The translations under genes and the position numbers were made by a program. This document shows, piece by piece, positions 14,156-20,966 of a DNA stretch of 20,966 nt. Within the stretch, counting starts at the first letter, position 1, and each line of letters starts with the position of its first letter. Source of the stretch: an uncultured Anaerolineaceae bacterium (lineage in GTDB: Bacteria; Chloroflexota; Anaerolineae; Anaerolineales; Anaerolineaceae); contig CALCNO010000131.1 in the NCBI GenBank assembly GCA_937897615.1, positions 1 to 20,966 on the forward strand, in the 5' to 3' direction. The notes below the pieces were generated by a model. The model made no database searches and was not told the origin of the DNA. It was given only the letters and a program-made list of their open reading frames with translations.

Positions 14156-15499
14156 ATGTCCCCGATTCCGTTCGAATCTAAGCGCGCCCCGGTCTTTGCC
14201 GACGTCCCCGATGAAAAGTGGAACGATTGGCGCTGGCAGATGTCCAACCGGCTTAACTCGGTGGAAGACTTTGAAAAGGTGCTTAAGCTGACCGATAGTG
14301 AGCGCGAGGCGCTCGGCACTCCCGGCCTCTTCCGCGTGGATGTGACGCCTTATTACGTCTCACGCATTAACCCTGACGACCCCGATGATCCCATCCGCAA
14401 GCAGATCATCCCCACCGCCGGGGAGATCAAAGTTTTTACCGGTATGATGGAGGACTCCCTGGCTGAAGACCGCCATTCGCCTGTTCCGGGCCTGGTGCAC
14501 CGCTATCCTGACCGCGTGCTGATGCTGGTGACCACGCAGTGCGCTTCCTACTGCCGCTACTGCACCCGCTCGCGCATTGTCGGCGACCCCAACCAGACCT
14601 TTAGCCGCAGTGAGTTTGACGCTCAGATCGAGTATCTCAAGAAGACTCCGCAGGTGCGCGATGTGCTGCTTTCCGGCGGCGATCCGCTTACCCTGGCGCC
14701 CAAGATTTTGGAGGAGCTGCTGACACGCCTGCGCGAGATTCCGCACATCGAGATCATTCGCATTGGTTCGCGCGTGCCGGTATTCATGCCCATGCGCGTT
14801 ACCAGCGAGCTTACCGATATGCTGCAAAAATTCCACCCTCTCTGGCTCAATATCCATGTCAACCATCCCAATGAAATTTCAAAGGAGTTGGAAGAAGCCA
14901 CCGATAAGCTCACCCGCGCGGGTATCCCGCTGGGCAACCAGTCGGTGCTGCTTGCCGGAGTCAATGACTGTGTACACATCCAGCGCGACCTGGTGCAGAA
15001 GCTGGTGCGCATCCGTGTGCGCCCGTACTATCTCTATCAGTGCGACCTGGTGGAAGGGGCGGGGCACTTCCGCACGCCGGTTGCCAAAGGCATTGAGATC
15101 ATCGAGGGCCTGCGCGGGCATACCTCAGGCTATGCGGTTCCCACCTACGTGGTGGACGCCCCCGGAGGAGGCGGCAAGATTCCGGTGATGCCCAATTATC
15201 ACATCAGCTCCTCAGACCACAAGATCATTCTGCGTAATTACGAGGGCTATATTACTACCTACGAAGAACCGCAGGAGTACAAAGCTCACGACCCCAAGAC
15301 TTGCAAGTTCTGCCAGAGCAAACGCGCCGAACCCGGCCAATCCGGCGTCAGTGGCCTGCTGGACGGCGAACAGATGTTCATCAAGCCGGAGAACTTTGAC
15401 TTGCTGCACAACCGCGGCGGCGGGCAGCATCGCTTACGCGCCAATACCGATAAGTGGAAGCCGCTGGGCATTGGAGATGGGTTAAAAAAGGAGGAATGA
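14156..15499 (+). CDS. kamA: L-lysine 2,3-aminomutase (radical SAM, PLP)
   Basis: The 447-residue protein is a full-length lysine 2,3-aminomutase. The radical-SAM 4Fe-4S motif is CASYCRYC (Cys129, 133, 136). SGGDPL (173-178) follows the usual radical-SAM order. The PLP lysine is Lys341 in VVDAPGGGGKIPVMPNY. Asp297 (QCDL) and Asp334 (VDAPGG) match the two aspartates that hold the lysine side chain in the clostridial enzyme, favouring lysine over glutamate as substrate. Cys272, 383 and 386 fit the inter-subunit zinc site region. It is larger than EpmB-type enzymes, which lack the C-terminal part. It makes L-beta-lysine, used for lysine fermentation or as precursor of an acetyl-beta-lysine osmolyte; no other gene of either pathway is visible. 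ATG 14156 has AAGGAG at 5 nt. Its stop overlaps the next start (TGATG). Confidence 0.93.
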   Translation: MSPIPFESKRAPVFADVPDEKWNDWRWQMSNRLNSVEDFEKVLKLTDSEREALGTPGLFRVDVTPYYVSRINPDDPDDPIRKQIIPTAGEIKVFTGMMEDSLAEDRHSPVPGLVHRYPDRVLMLVTTQCASYCRYCTRSRIVGDPNQTFSRSEFDAQIEYLKKTPQVRDVLLSGGDPLTLAPKILEELLTRLREIPHIEIIRIGSRVPVFMPMRVTSELTDMLQKFHPLWLNIHVNHPNEISKELEEATDKLTRAGIPLGNQSVLLAGVNDCVHIQRDLVQKLVRIRVRPYYLYQCDLVEGAGHFRTPVAKGIEIIEGLRGHTSGYAVPTYVVDAPGGGGKIPVMPNYHISSSDHKIILRNYEGYITTYEEPQEYKAHDPKTCKFCQSKRAEPGQSGVSGLLDGEQMFIKPENFDLLHNRGGGQHRLRANTDKWKPLGIGDGLKKEE

Positions 15500-16461
15500 T
15501 GCATTATCGACGTCTCGGGCATTCCGGGCTAAAGATCAGTGAAATCTCTCTTGGTTCCTGGGTGACCTTTGGCAACCAGATTGACGAAAGCACTGCCATC
15601 AGTTTAATCAAGGAGGCCTTCAGCCAGGGGATCAACTTCTTCGATAACGCAGATATGTACGCCGGCGGCCGGGCGGAGGTTGTGATGGGCAAAGCCATTG
15701 CCGACATGCCGCGTGAGGAATTGGTTATCTCCAGCAAGGTGTTTTGGCCGACCATGAAGGGCCCCAACGGACGCGGCCTTTCGCGCAAGCACATCACCGA
15801 ATCCATCCATGCCAGCCTCAAACGCCTGGGAACGGATTATGTTGACCTGTACTTTTGCCACCGCTATGACCCCGATACGCCTATGGAAGAAGTAGTGCGT
15901 GCCATGACCGACCTGGTGCATCAGGGCAAGGTGCTCTACTGGGGCACCTCTGAATGGGAGGCTTCGCAGGTGATGCAGGCTTATGGCACTGCCCGCGAGT
16001 ACGGGCTGGTCCCGCCTAGCATGGATCAGCCGCAGTACAACCTGTTCCACCGCAAACGCGTGGAAGATTCCCTCATGCCGGTGGCGCGCGAATTGGGGCT
16101 GGGGCTGACCACCTTTAGCCCACTGTATTACGGGCTTCTCTCCGGCAAGTACAACGAGGGCATCCCGCAGGGGAGCCGTGCCTCGTTGGAAGACTTTGCC
16201 TGGATTCGTGAGCGCATCACCCCGCAGCGCATCGAGATTGTCAAACAGCTCACTGAGGTTGCCCGTGATATGGGCATCACCCCGGCGCAGCTGGCCATTG
16301 CCTGGATTCTGCGCCGCAAGGAAGTTTCCACTGTGATCACCGGCGCTTCCCGGTTGGAGCAACTGGATGAGAATCTGGCGGCTTCAGAGGCCTACGAAAA
16401 ACTCACCGAGGTGGACATCGATCGCATCTTTGCCTGCCTGGGCAATTATCAGGAGCAATAG
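15499..16461 (+). CDS. Aldo/keto reductase, voltage-gated K+ channel beta-subunit type (AKR6-like)
   Basis: The 320-residue TIM-barrel protein starts MHYRRLGHSGLKISEISLGSW, the usual opening of this family. The catalytic tetrad is Asp49 (FFDNADMYAGG), Tyr54, Lys80 (ISSKVFW) and His121 (FCHRYDP). TTFSPLYYGLLSGKY near 213-227 and VITGASRLEQLDENL near 292-306 are the NADP-binding segments. It probably reduces an aldehyde or ketone with NADPH; the substrate is not predictable. The start is ATG 15499: it shares one base with the kamA TGA and is 4 nt from AGGAGG (15489-15494). The ATG directly before it (15496) is too close to that site. This tight overlap indicates coupling to kamA. The Kv-beta likeness is a matter of family and does not imply a channel partner. 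Confidence 0.9.
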   Translation: MHYRRLGHSGLKISEISLGSWVTFGNQIDESTAISLIKEAFSQGINFFDNADMYAGGRAEVVMGKAIADMPREELVISSKVFWPTMKGPNGRGLSRKHITESIHASLKRLGTDYVDLYFCHRYDPDTPMEEVVRAMTDLVHQGKVLYWGTSEWEASQVMQAYGTAREYGLVPPSMDQPQYNLFHRKRVEDSLMPVARELGLGLTTFSPLYYGLLSGKYNEGIPQGSRASLEDFAWIRERITPQRIEIVKQLTEVARDMGITPAQLAIAWILRRKEVSTVITGASRLEQLDENLAASEAYEKLTEVDIDRIFACLGNYQEQ

Positions 16462-16464
16462 TTT

Positions 16465-17196
16465 ATGACATCGAAGAAGGGCGCACGCATTAAGGTTATT
16501 TTGGGAGGCCCTTATTTGGTGGAAGGAGATGTGCCGCTGGTGCGCAAGACCCAGATCGTTTCCGAGTTTGGCGAACCCCTTAACTGGCGCAAGGATGCTG
16601 ATCTCAAGGGCGGCGAGAGCTACGAATTATGCCGCTGTGGACATTCCAATGATAAACCTTATTGCGACGGTACCCATTGCGATTTCGACTTTGACGGCAG
16701 CGAAACTGCCCCAACCAACACCTTTGCCGAACGCGCGCGCGTGGATGAACGTGGGATGGGTATCGTGGTCAAAAGCGACCATGCGCTTTGCATGGACTCC
16801 GGCTTTTGCGGCAACCGCCTGACCAGCATCCGTAAGATGATCCCCGATACCGCTGAGCCGAAAATTCGCGCCGAGATCATGGCCATGATCGACCGCTGCC
16901 CCTCTGGCACCTTCACCTACGCGATGGACAAGGAAAGCCCGGATGTGGAAGCCGACCTGCCGCTGCAGATTGCGGATACCATTGAGATTACCCAGTACGG
17001 CCCCATCCAGGGGCCATTGTGGGTGACTGGCAATATCCTCATCGAACGCGCCGACGGCCAGCCATTTGAAACACGCAACCGCGTGACGCTGTGCAATTGC
17101 GGCCAATCCTGCAAGAAACCGCTCTGCGATGGCACACACCGTCACCAGCAGGAAGAAGCGCTGCGGCAGGCGCAACAGAATAACCCGCCTGAATAA
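16465..17196 (+). CDS. CDGSH - divergent 4Fe-4S - CDGSH iron-sulfur protein
   Basis: The 243-residue protein carries three predicted Fe-S sites. The first CDGSH motif is CRCGHSNDKPYCDGTH, with ligands Cys56, Cys58, Cys67 and His71. A central region (about 92-155) fits the divergent mono-cluster 4Fe-4S domain (PF06902-like), with Cys109, Cys115 and Cys145 (CPSGTFTYA). The second CDGSH motif is CNCGQSCKKPLCDGTH, with Cys210, Cys212, Cys221 and His225. No signal peptide or membrane segment is seen, so it should be cytoplasmic. Function is probably electron transfer or cluster transfer. It starts 3 nt after the reductase stop (ATG 16465, AGGAG 9 nt upstream), making it the third gene of the kamA unit. 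A role in supplying electrons or clusters to KamA is attractive but unproven. Confidence 0.87.
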   Translation: MTSKKGARIKVILGGPYLVEGDVPLVRKTQIVSEFGEPLNWRKDADLKGGESYELCRCGHSNDKPYCDGTHCDFDFDGSETAPTNTFAERARVDERGMGIVVKSDHALCMDSGFCGNRLTSIRKMIPDTAEPKIRAEIMAMIDRCPSGTFTYAMDKESPDVEADLPLQIADTIEITQYGPIQGPLWVTGNILIERADGQPFETRNRVTLCNCGQSCKKPLCDGTHRHQQEEALRQAQQNNPPE

Positions 17197-17198
17197 TA

Positions 17199-17228
17199 AA
17201 ACTGGGAGGTTGAAGAACCTCCCAGTTT
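17199..17228. terminator. Bidirectional Rho-independent terminator between the Fe-S gene and pheT
   Basis: AAACTGGGAGGTT and AACCTCCCAGTTT form a perfect 13-bp inverted repeat around a GAAG loop. T-rich tails follow on both strands (TTTGTTGTTT on plus, TTTTATTATT on minus). It lies 3 nt after the stop of the Fe-S gene and 6 nt after the stop of pheT, so it should end both convergent operons. Confidence 0.92.
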
Positions 17229-17233
17229 GTTGT

Positions 17234-19774
17234 TTACATACTTCTCAACTTTGCGTCTAATTCGTGCTCCAGCCGCTTGATGATCTTGTTGCGTGCGGTG
17301 GTCACTTCAACATCCGTCAGCGTGCGATCTGTGGCCTGGTAAGTGATCTGGTAAGCCAGGCTCTTTTTGCCAGCGCCCACCTGCTCACTGCGGAAGAGGT
17401 CGAACAGCTTGACCGTACTCACCAGTTTGCCGCCGGTCTGGCGGATGAGCGCTTCCACCTTCTCTGCCGGGATGGTTTCCTCCACGATGAAGGCTAGGTC
17501 TTCAATAACAGGTGGGAAGGTGGGTACATCGCTGGTCTGGTACAATGCCGGGATCAGTTTTGTCAGCAGCTCAAGATCAAAGTCGGCAGCCTGCACCGGC
17601 GCCTTAAAGTTGCTGGCCCAATCGTACTGTGCGCGCACTTTAGGGTGCAATTCGCCCAGCACGCCCAGTTTTTGCTCTCCGGCCATGATGCTGGCACATT
17701 TGCCCGGGTGGAAGCTGGGATGGTTGCCGGTCTCCAGGTGCACGTTGCCGATGCGCAGACCTTCCAGCAGCCCCATTACCACGCCCTTGAGGTCGTAAAA
17801 GTCCATATTGGCTGCATCTGATGCCTGCCAACCCGGCAGGGCACGCCTGCCAGCAAGTAACAGCGCCAGGCGTTTCTTTTCATCCGGCAGTCCTCCTTCC
17901 TCGGATTGGAGGAAGATTGGCCCAAGTTCAAAGAATGCCAGGTGTTCGCGCACGCGCGAATTGCGCTCGGCGGCATCCAGCACACTGGCCAGCACGCTGT
18001 GGCGCAAAAAGGCTTTTTCATAGGCCAGCGGGTTCTGCAATTTCACGTAGGGCAAATTATCCGCTTCTGAATCCGGGGAGAGCCGGCGGTTTTCACGCTC
18101 CGGCGTGCTCCAGCGGTAACTGATGACCTCCTGCAGCCCCAGCGCCACCAGAAGGTCACGGATGCGTTCTTCTGCCACCAGGTCGGGGTTGCCGCGCTGC
18201 GGCGGCAGCACATCTGCCAGGCGCTGTTCGGGGATATTGCCGTAGCCGTAGATGCGCGCCACTTCTTCGATGATGTCGGCCTTGCCGGCCACACCTTCGT
18301 TGATATCCATGCGGTGATCCGGCGAGGTGACGCTGATCTGCTCGCCTTCGATGCTCACCTGGAATTCCAATCGCCGCAGTAATGCGCCAATCTCTTCCGG
18401 CGCCAGTTGGATGCCAAGCAGGCGCTTCACGTCGGCGGGCGTCAGGCGTACCACGGCGGGCTTCGGCGGCAGGGGGTACTGGTCGGCAACTTCTGGTATT
18501 ACGCTGCCGCCTGTCCAGTCTTGCATCAGGCCCAGCGCGTAGAACAGGCCGCGTTCTGCCATTGCCGGATGTACCCCGCGCGAATAACGATAAGAGGCCT
18601 CGGAGGGCAGGTTCTGGGCGCGTGCTGTGCGCCGGATGTTGATCATATTCCACGAGGCGCTTTCTAACAGGATGTTGCGCGTGGCGTCGGTCACCTCGGA
18701 TTCGGCCCCGCCCATCACGCCGGCAATGGAGAGTGCCCCGGTGCTGTCGCATACCAGGGTGGTGGTGCTATCCATTTTTCGTTCCACGCCGTCGAGGGTG
18801 GTCAGCACTTCACCGGTTTTGGCGCTGCGGGTGAGGATTTTTACTTTTTTGCCGCCGGCGCGTTTTTGCAGCACGTCATAATCGAAAGCATGCAGCGGCT
18901 GGCCCAGCGCCAACATGGCGTAATTGGTGGCATCCACAATGTTGTTGATGGGGCGCATCCCTGCGGCCTTGAGGCGGCGCTGGATGAGCGCCGGGCTGGG
19001 GCCAATAGCCACGTTGCGGATCAGCCCGGCTGTAAAGCGCGGGTTAAGTTCAGGCCTGGTGATCTCGATCTCAGCAAATTCAGCAGCGGGTTTGGTTGCC
19101 AACGTGTGCCAGGACGGCATGTGGAAAGGTTTGTCGGTGATGGCAGCGATCTCGCGGGCCAGGCCGGCCATGCTGGCGCAGCGGGCAAAGCTGGGCAGCA
19201 GATTCACTTCCAGGATGGCGTCGCCGAACACATCCACCAGCGGCGTGCCCGGCTTGAGGCCTGCATCCAACAGCATGATGCCTTCGTGCTCCTCGGAGAT
19301 GCCCAGTTCCTTCTCGGAACAAACCATCGAGTAGGAATCCACGCCGCGGATCTTGGCCGGCTTGAGCGTGGTGAGCACCAGTCCCTCGGCATGTCCGTCG
19401 TAAATTTGCGCGCCTTCCTTCGCATAGGCGACAATCAATGGCTGCGGCAACGGCCCTTTGCCCTTGAACTCAAAAATGTTCGGCGCGCCGGTGAGCACAA
19501 TGTGTTCACGCTCGCCATCGAAGAGCTTGCACAGCGTCAGCCGGTCGGCGTTGGGGTGGGGCATTACCTCACTGATGGAGGCAACCACGATCTTCTCGCG
19601 ATCCCACGGCAGCCCCGTCACTTTGCAATCCACCGTGCCTTTTTCCGGCAGGGGCAAGCCCATGATGCGGATTTCTTCAACTTCCATCCCGGCCATGGTG
19701 ATCAGGTGCGCCAGTTCGCCAATGGGCAGGTCAATTTCGACAAAATCTTTCAACCAGGATAAAGGTGCCTTCAT
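17234..19774 (-). CDS. pheT: Phenylalanyl-tRNA synthetase beta subunit
   Basis: The 846-residue protein has the PheT domain order. The N-terminus is MKAPLSWLKDFVEIDLPIGEL. A tRNA-binding OB domain is at about 62-170 (HPNADRLTLCKL, TGAPNI, GVDSYSMVCSEKELGI). The B3/B4 editing domain is at about 210-400, and B5 at about 430-515 (RMDINEGVAGKADIIEEVARIYGYGNIPEQ). A catalytic-like core follows, then the C-terminal FDX-ACB anticodon-binding domain (about 750-846). It forms the alpha2-beta2 enzyme with PheS, and the B3/B4 domain removes mis-charged tyrosine. At 846 residues it is longer than E. coli PheT (795); part of the excess is about 20 residues near 38-60, before the OB domain. ATG 19774 has GGAGAGAG upstream and lies 12 nt after the pheS stop. 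Confidence 0.97.
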   Translation of the reverse strand: MKAPLSWLKDFVEIDLPIGELAHLITMAGMEVEEIRIMGLPLPEKGTVDCKVTGLPWDREKIVVASISEVMPHPNADRLTLCKLFDGEREHIVLTGAPNIFEFKGKGPLPQPLIVAYAKEGAQIYDGHAEGLVLTTLKPAKIRGVDSYSMVCSEKELGISEEHEGIMLLDAGLKPGTPLVDVFGDAILEVNLLPSFARCASMAGLAREIAAITDKPFHMPSWHTLATKPAAEFAEIEITRPELNPRFTAGLIRNVAIGPSPALIQRRLKAAGMRPINNIVDATNYAMLALGQPLHAFDYDVLQKRAGGKKVKILTRSAKTGEVLTTLDGVERKMDSTTTLVCDSTGALSIAGVMGGAESEVTDATRNILLESASWNMINIRRTARAQNLPSEASYRYSRGVHPAMAERGLFYALGLMQDWTGGSVIPEVADQYPLPPKPAVVRLTPADVKRLLGIQLAPEEIGALLRRLEFQVSIEGEQISVTSPDHRMDINEGVAGKADIIEEVARIYGYGNIPEQRLADVLPPQRGNPDLVAEERIRDLLVALGLQEVISYRWSTPERENRRLSPDSEADNLPYVKLQNPLAYEKAFLRHSVLASVLDAAERNSRVREHLAFFELGPIFLQSEEGGLPDEKKRLALLLAGRRALPGWQASDAANMDFYDLKGVVMGLLEGLRIGNVHLETGNHPSFHPGKCASIMAGEQKLGVLGELHPKVRAQYDWASNFKAPVQAADFDLELLTKLIPALYQTSDVPTFPPVIEDLAFIVEETIPAEKVEALIRQTGGKLVSTVKLFDLFRSEQVGAGKKSLAYQITYQATDRTLTDVEVTTARNKIIKRLEHELDAKLRSM

Positions 19775-19786
19775 GTCTCTCTCCGT

Positions 19787-20857
19787 TTAGAACTGCTCGA
19801 GGAAGCGCAGGTCGTTTTCCCAAAAATAGCGGATATCGTTGATGCCGTAGCGCAGCATGGCGATGCGCTGCGGCCCCAGCCCAAAGGCGAAGCCGCTGTA
19901 ACGCTCCGGGTCGTAGCCGCCGTTGCGCAGCACGTTGGGATGCACCATGCCGCAGCCGCCAATCTCCAGCCAGCCGCCGCCGCACACTGCACAGCCCTTG
20001 CCGCCGCACAAGAAGCATTCCACGTCAAATTCGGCGGAGGGTTCGGTAAAGGGGAAGAAGGAAGCGCGGAAGCGCGTGCGCACCTGCTGGCCAAAGAGCC
20101 GGCGCGCCAGGTCGGAGAGGGTGGCCTTGAGGTTGCTAAAGGTGATGCCAGGCCCCACTGCCAGGCCTTCGATCTGGTCGAACTGTGTTTCATGGCGCGC
20201 GTCCGTTTGCTCGTAGCGGTAGCACATGCCCGGCAGCACAATGCGCACAGCGGGCGGGTTCTGCGGGTTCAGCGTAGCATATTCGCGCATGGCATGGATC
20301 TGCCCCGGTGAGGTGTGCGTGCGCATCACGATGGGGTTGTTGCCACGCTCGCCGGCTTCCACAAAGTAGGTATCCTGCATATCGCGCGCGGGGTGGCCAA
20401 TGGGGAAGTTGAGCAATTGGAAGTTGTACTCATCCGTCTCTACCTCGCGCGAGCGGTACACCTGAAAACCCATCTCACCGAAGACGCGGAAGAGTTCGCG
20501 CAGCATTTGCGTATCGGGGTGCAGCCGGCCCTGAACCAGCGCGCGCCCCGGCAGGGTGACATCCAAAGTCTCGCTGGCGATTGACGCAGCTAATTTAATC
20601 TGATTCTGTTCATTGACAAACGCAATTCGACTGTCATCTCGCATTTGTTTATTGCGATTGAATGCTTCGCCAAATTCACGTCTAAATTCTGGCGGCACAT
20701 TTCTAATTTCTTTCTGTGCTAAATCAATTGGTGATCCGGCGCTTGTGTATTGTGCATCCCAGGTAGGTAAATCTGCTAAAGTCATTGTTCTTAGTTTTTG
20801 AATGGCCTGTTTTGTCGACTCGTTCAGTTTATCTATTTCTTTTCTATAATCTTTCAT
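19787..20857 (-). CDS. pheS: Phenylalanyl-tRNA synthetase alpha subunit
   Basis: The 356-residue protein is PheS. The class II catalytic core runs from about 98 to the C-terminus (LDVTLPGR, HPARDMQDTYFVE, RTHTSPGQIHAM, motif 2 RYEQTDARHETQFDQIEG, motif 3 GFAFGLGPQRIAMLRYGI). A four-cysteine CxxC-x4-CxxC cluster (281, 284, 289, 292), seen in a subset of PheS proteins, may bind zinc. The N-terminal tRNA-binding coiled-coil domain (1-92) is unusual: the YLGKKG motif reads YTSAGS, and its DNA is about 37-40% GC against about 60% in the rest. The ATG at 20857 (MKDYRKEI) has GGAG 5 nt upstream. The frame is open further upstream to 20932, but that part is the T-box RNA and should not be translated. 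Regulation is by the T-box leader. Confidence 0.96.
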   Translation of the reverse strand: MKDYRKEIDKLNESTKQAIQKLRTMTLADLPTWDAQYTSAGSPIDLAQKEIRNVPPEFRREFGEAFNRNKQMRDDSRIAFVNEQNQIKLAASIASETLDVTLPGRALVQGRLHPDTQMLRELFRVFGEMGFQVYRSREVETDEYNFQLLNFPIGHPARDMQDTYFVEAGERGNNPIVMRTHTSPGQIHAMREYATLNPQNPPAVRIVLPGMCYRYEQTDARHETQFDQIEGLAVGPGITFSNLKATLSDLARRLFGQQVRTRFRASFFPFTEPSAEFDVECFLCGGKGCAVCGGGWLEIGGCGMVHPNVLRNGGYDPERYSGFAFGLGPQRIAMLRYGINDIRYFWENDLRFLEQF

Positions 20858-20883
20858 TTTTGCTCCGATACTTAAATAAGTAA

Positions 20884-20905
20884 CCCGTCCTTGATGAGGG
20901 ACGGG
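20884..20905 (-). terminator. T-box conditional terminator hairpin
   Basis: CCCGTCC, an 8-nt loop (CTCATCAA) and GGACGGG form a perfect 7-bp stem, followed by TTACTTATTTAAG. The U-tract is interrupted, so termination may be weak. The ribosome-binding site GGAG is about 20 nt further downstream and is not part of this stem. Confidence 0.72.
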
Positions 20906-20966
20906 AGAGGCTTCCCGCGGTACCACCCGCATTGGCCAGAAACTGGCCCGCTTAGCCCGGCGGCAC
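20884..20966 (-). promoter_or_regulatory. T-box riboswitch leader of pheST, 3' part
   Basis: The minus strand contains GGGTGGTACCGCG (20916-20928), a match to the T-box consensus that reads uncharged tRNA through its UGGN bulge. Just before it is a hairpin GGCCAG-TTT-CTGGCC (20935-20949), the position of a stem III. After it, CGGGA and TCCCG can form the antiterminator, whose 3' arm competes with the hairpin at 20884-20905. Stem I with the specifier loop lies beyond the window end, so phenylalanine specificity (UUC or UUU specifier) is inferred from the downstream pheS. Uncharged tRNA-Phe should raise pheST expression. Confidence 0.9.

Noticed and set aside
14156..15499. EpmB (EF-P lysylation aminomutase) as identity of the aminomutase
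   Set aside because: The protein is about 100 residues longer than EpmB, has the C-terminal domain with the zinc-site cysteines, and no efp or epmA gene is nearby.
18866..19762. A 298-codon open frame on the plus strand opposite pheT
   Set aside because: Antisense shadow of the conserved pheT; low-complexity composition, no recognisable domain, and no promoter or ribosome-binding site.
20858..20932. A 25-residue N-terminal extension of PheS starting near 20932
   Set aside because: It would translate the T-box antiterminator and terminator. The ATG at 20857 has a ribosome-binding site and a PheS-like start.

Overview
The window reads as ordinary bacterial chromosome, densely packed on both strands, roughly 55-60% GC, with no rRNA, tRNA, insertion sequence, phage or CRISPR signal. 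The regulatory style points to a Gram-positive-like regulator set: a LexA box of the GAAC-N4-GTTC type, HrcA with a perfect CIRCE element, and a T-box leader in front of pheS. Together with the gene content (a KdpD-like kinase without its sensor half, a KimA-type transporter, lysine 2,3-aminomutase, a fused CDGSH/ferredoxin protein) this suggests a member of the Chloroflexota, possibly Anaerolineae. That assignment is inference from gene style, not from a marker search.

Layout. (1) 1-876 (+): 3' end of a nicotinate phosphoribosyltransferase overlapping a nicotinamidase-like hydrolase, a two-step NAD salvage pair. (2) 882-1607 (-): lexA, autoregulated from a consensus-like promoter whose 17-bp spacer is filled by the SOS palindrome. 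(3) 1756-3410 (+): a lipoprotein with an internally duplicated domain, followed by a DinB-superfamily protein, divergent from lexA. (4) 3415-3921 (-): a GNAT acetyltransferase. (5) 9698 down to 4012 (-): a class I heat-shock operon hrcA-grpE-dnaK-dnaJ-prmA, with CIRCE and a sigma70-type promoter at its head and a hairpin plus U-tract at its end. (6) 9871-14050 (+): KdpD-like kinase, KdpE-like regulator, and a KimA-type potassium transporter, closed by a strong terminator. (7) 14156-17196 (+): kamA, an aldo/keto reductase and a triple Fe-S protein, an apparent operon with its own promoter, ending in a perfect bidirectional hairpin. (8) 20857 down to 17234 (-): pheS-pheT preceded by the 3' part of a T-box.

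Most interesting points. The Kdp-type two-component pair is joined to a KimA-type transporter instead of the Kdp ATPase, and a T-rich direct repeat resembling the E. coli KdpE operator lies directly upstream of kimA. This suggests a rewired potassium-uptake circuit. Second, the first ~280 bp of pheS are about 37-40% GC and encode an atypical N-terminal domain, while the remainder of the gene looks like the rest of the window. Third, the lipoprotein shows two clear copies of an unrecognised domain, each with a cysteine pair at the same 43-residue spacing.

There is no gene-free stretch longer than 300 bases. The longest gaps are 9699-9870, 1608-1755, 20858-20966 and 14051-14155, and each is described under its regulatory elements.
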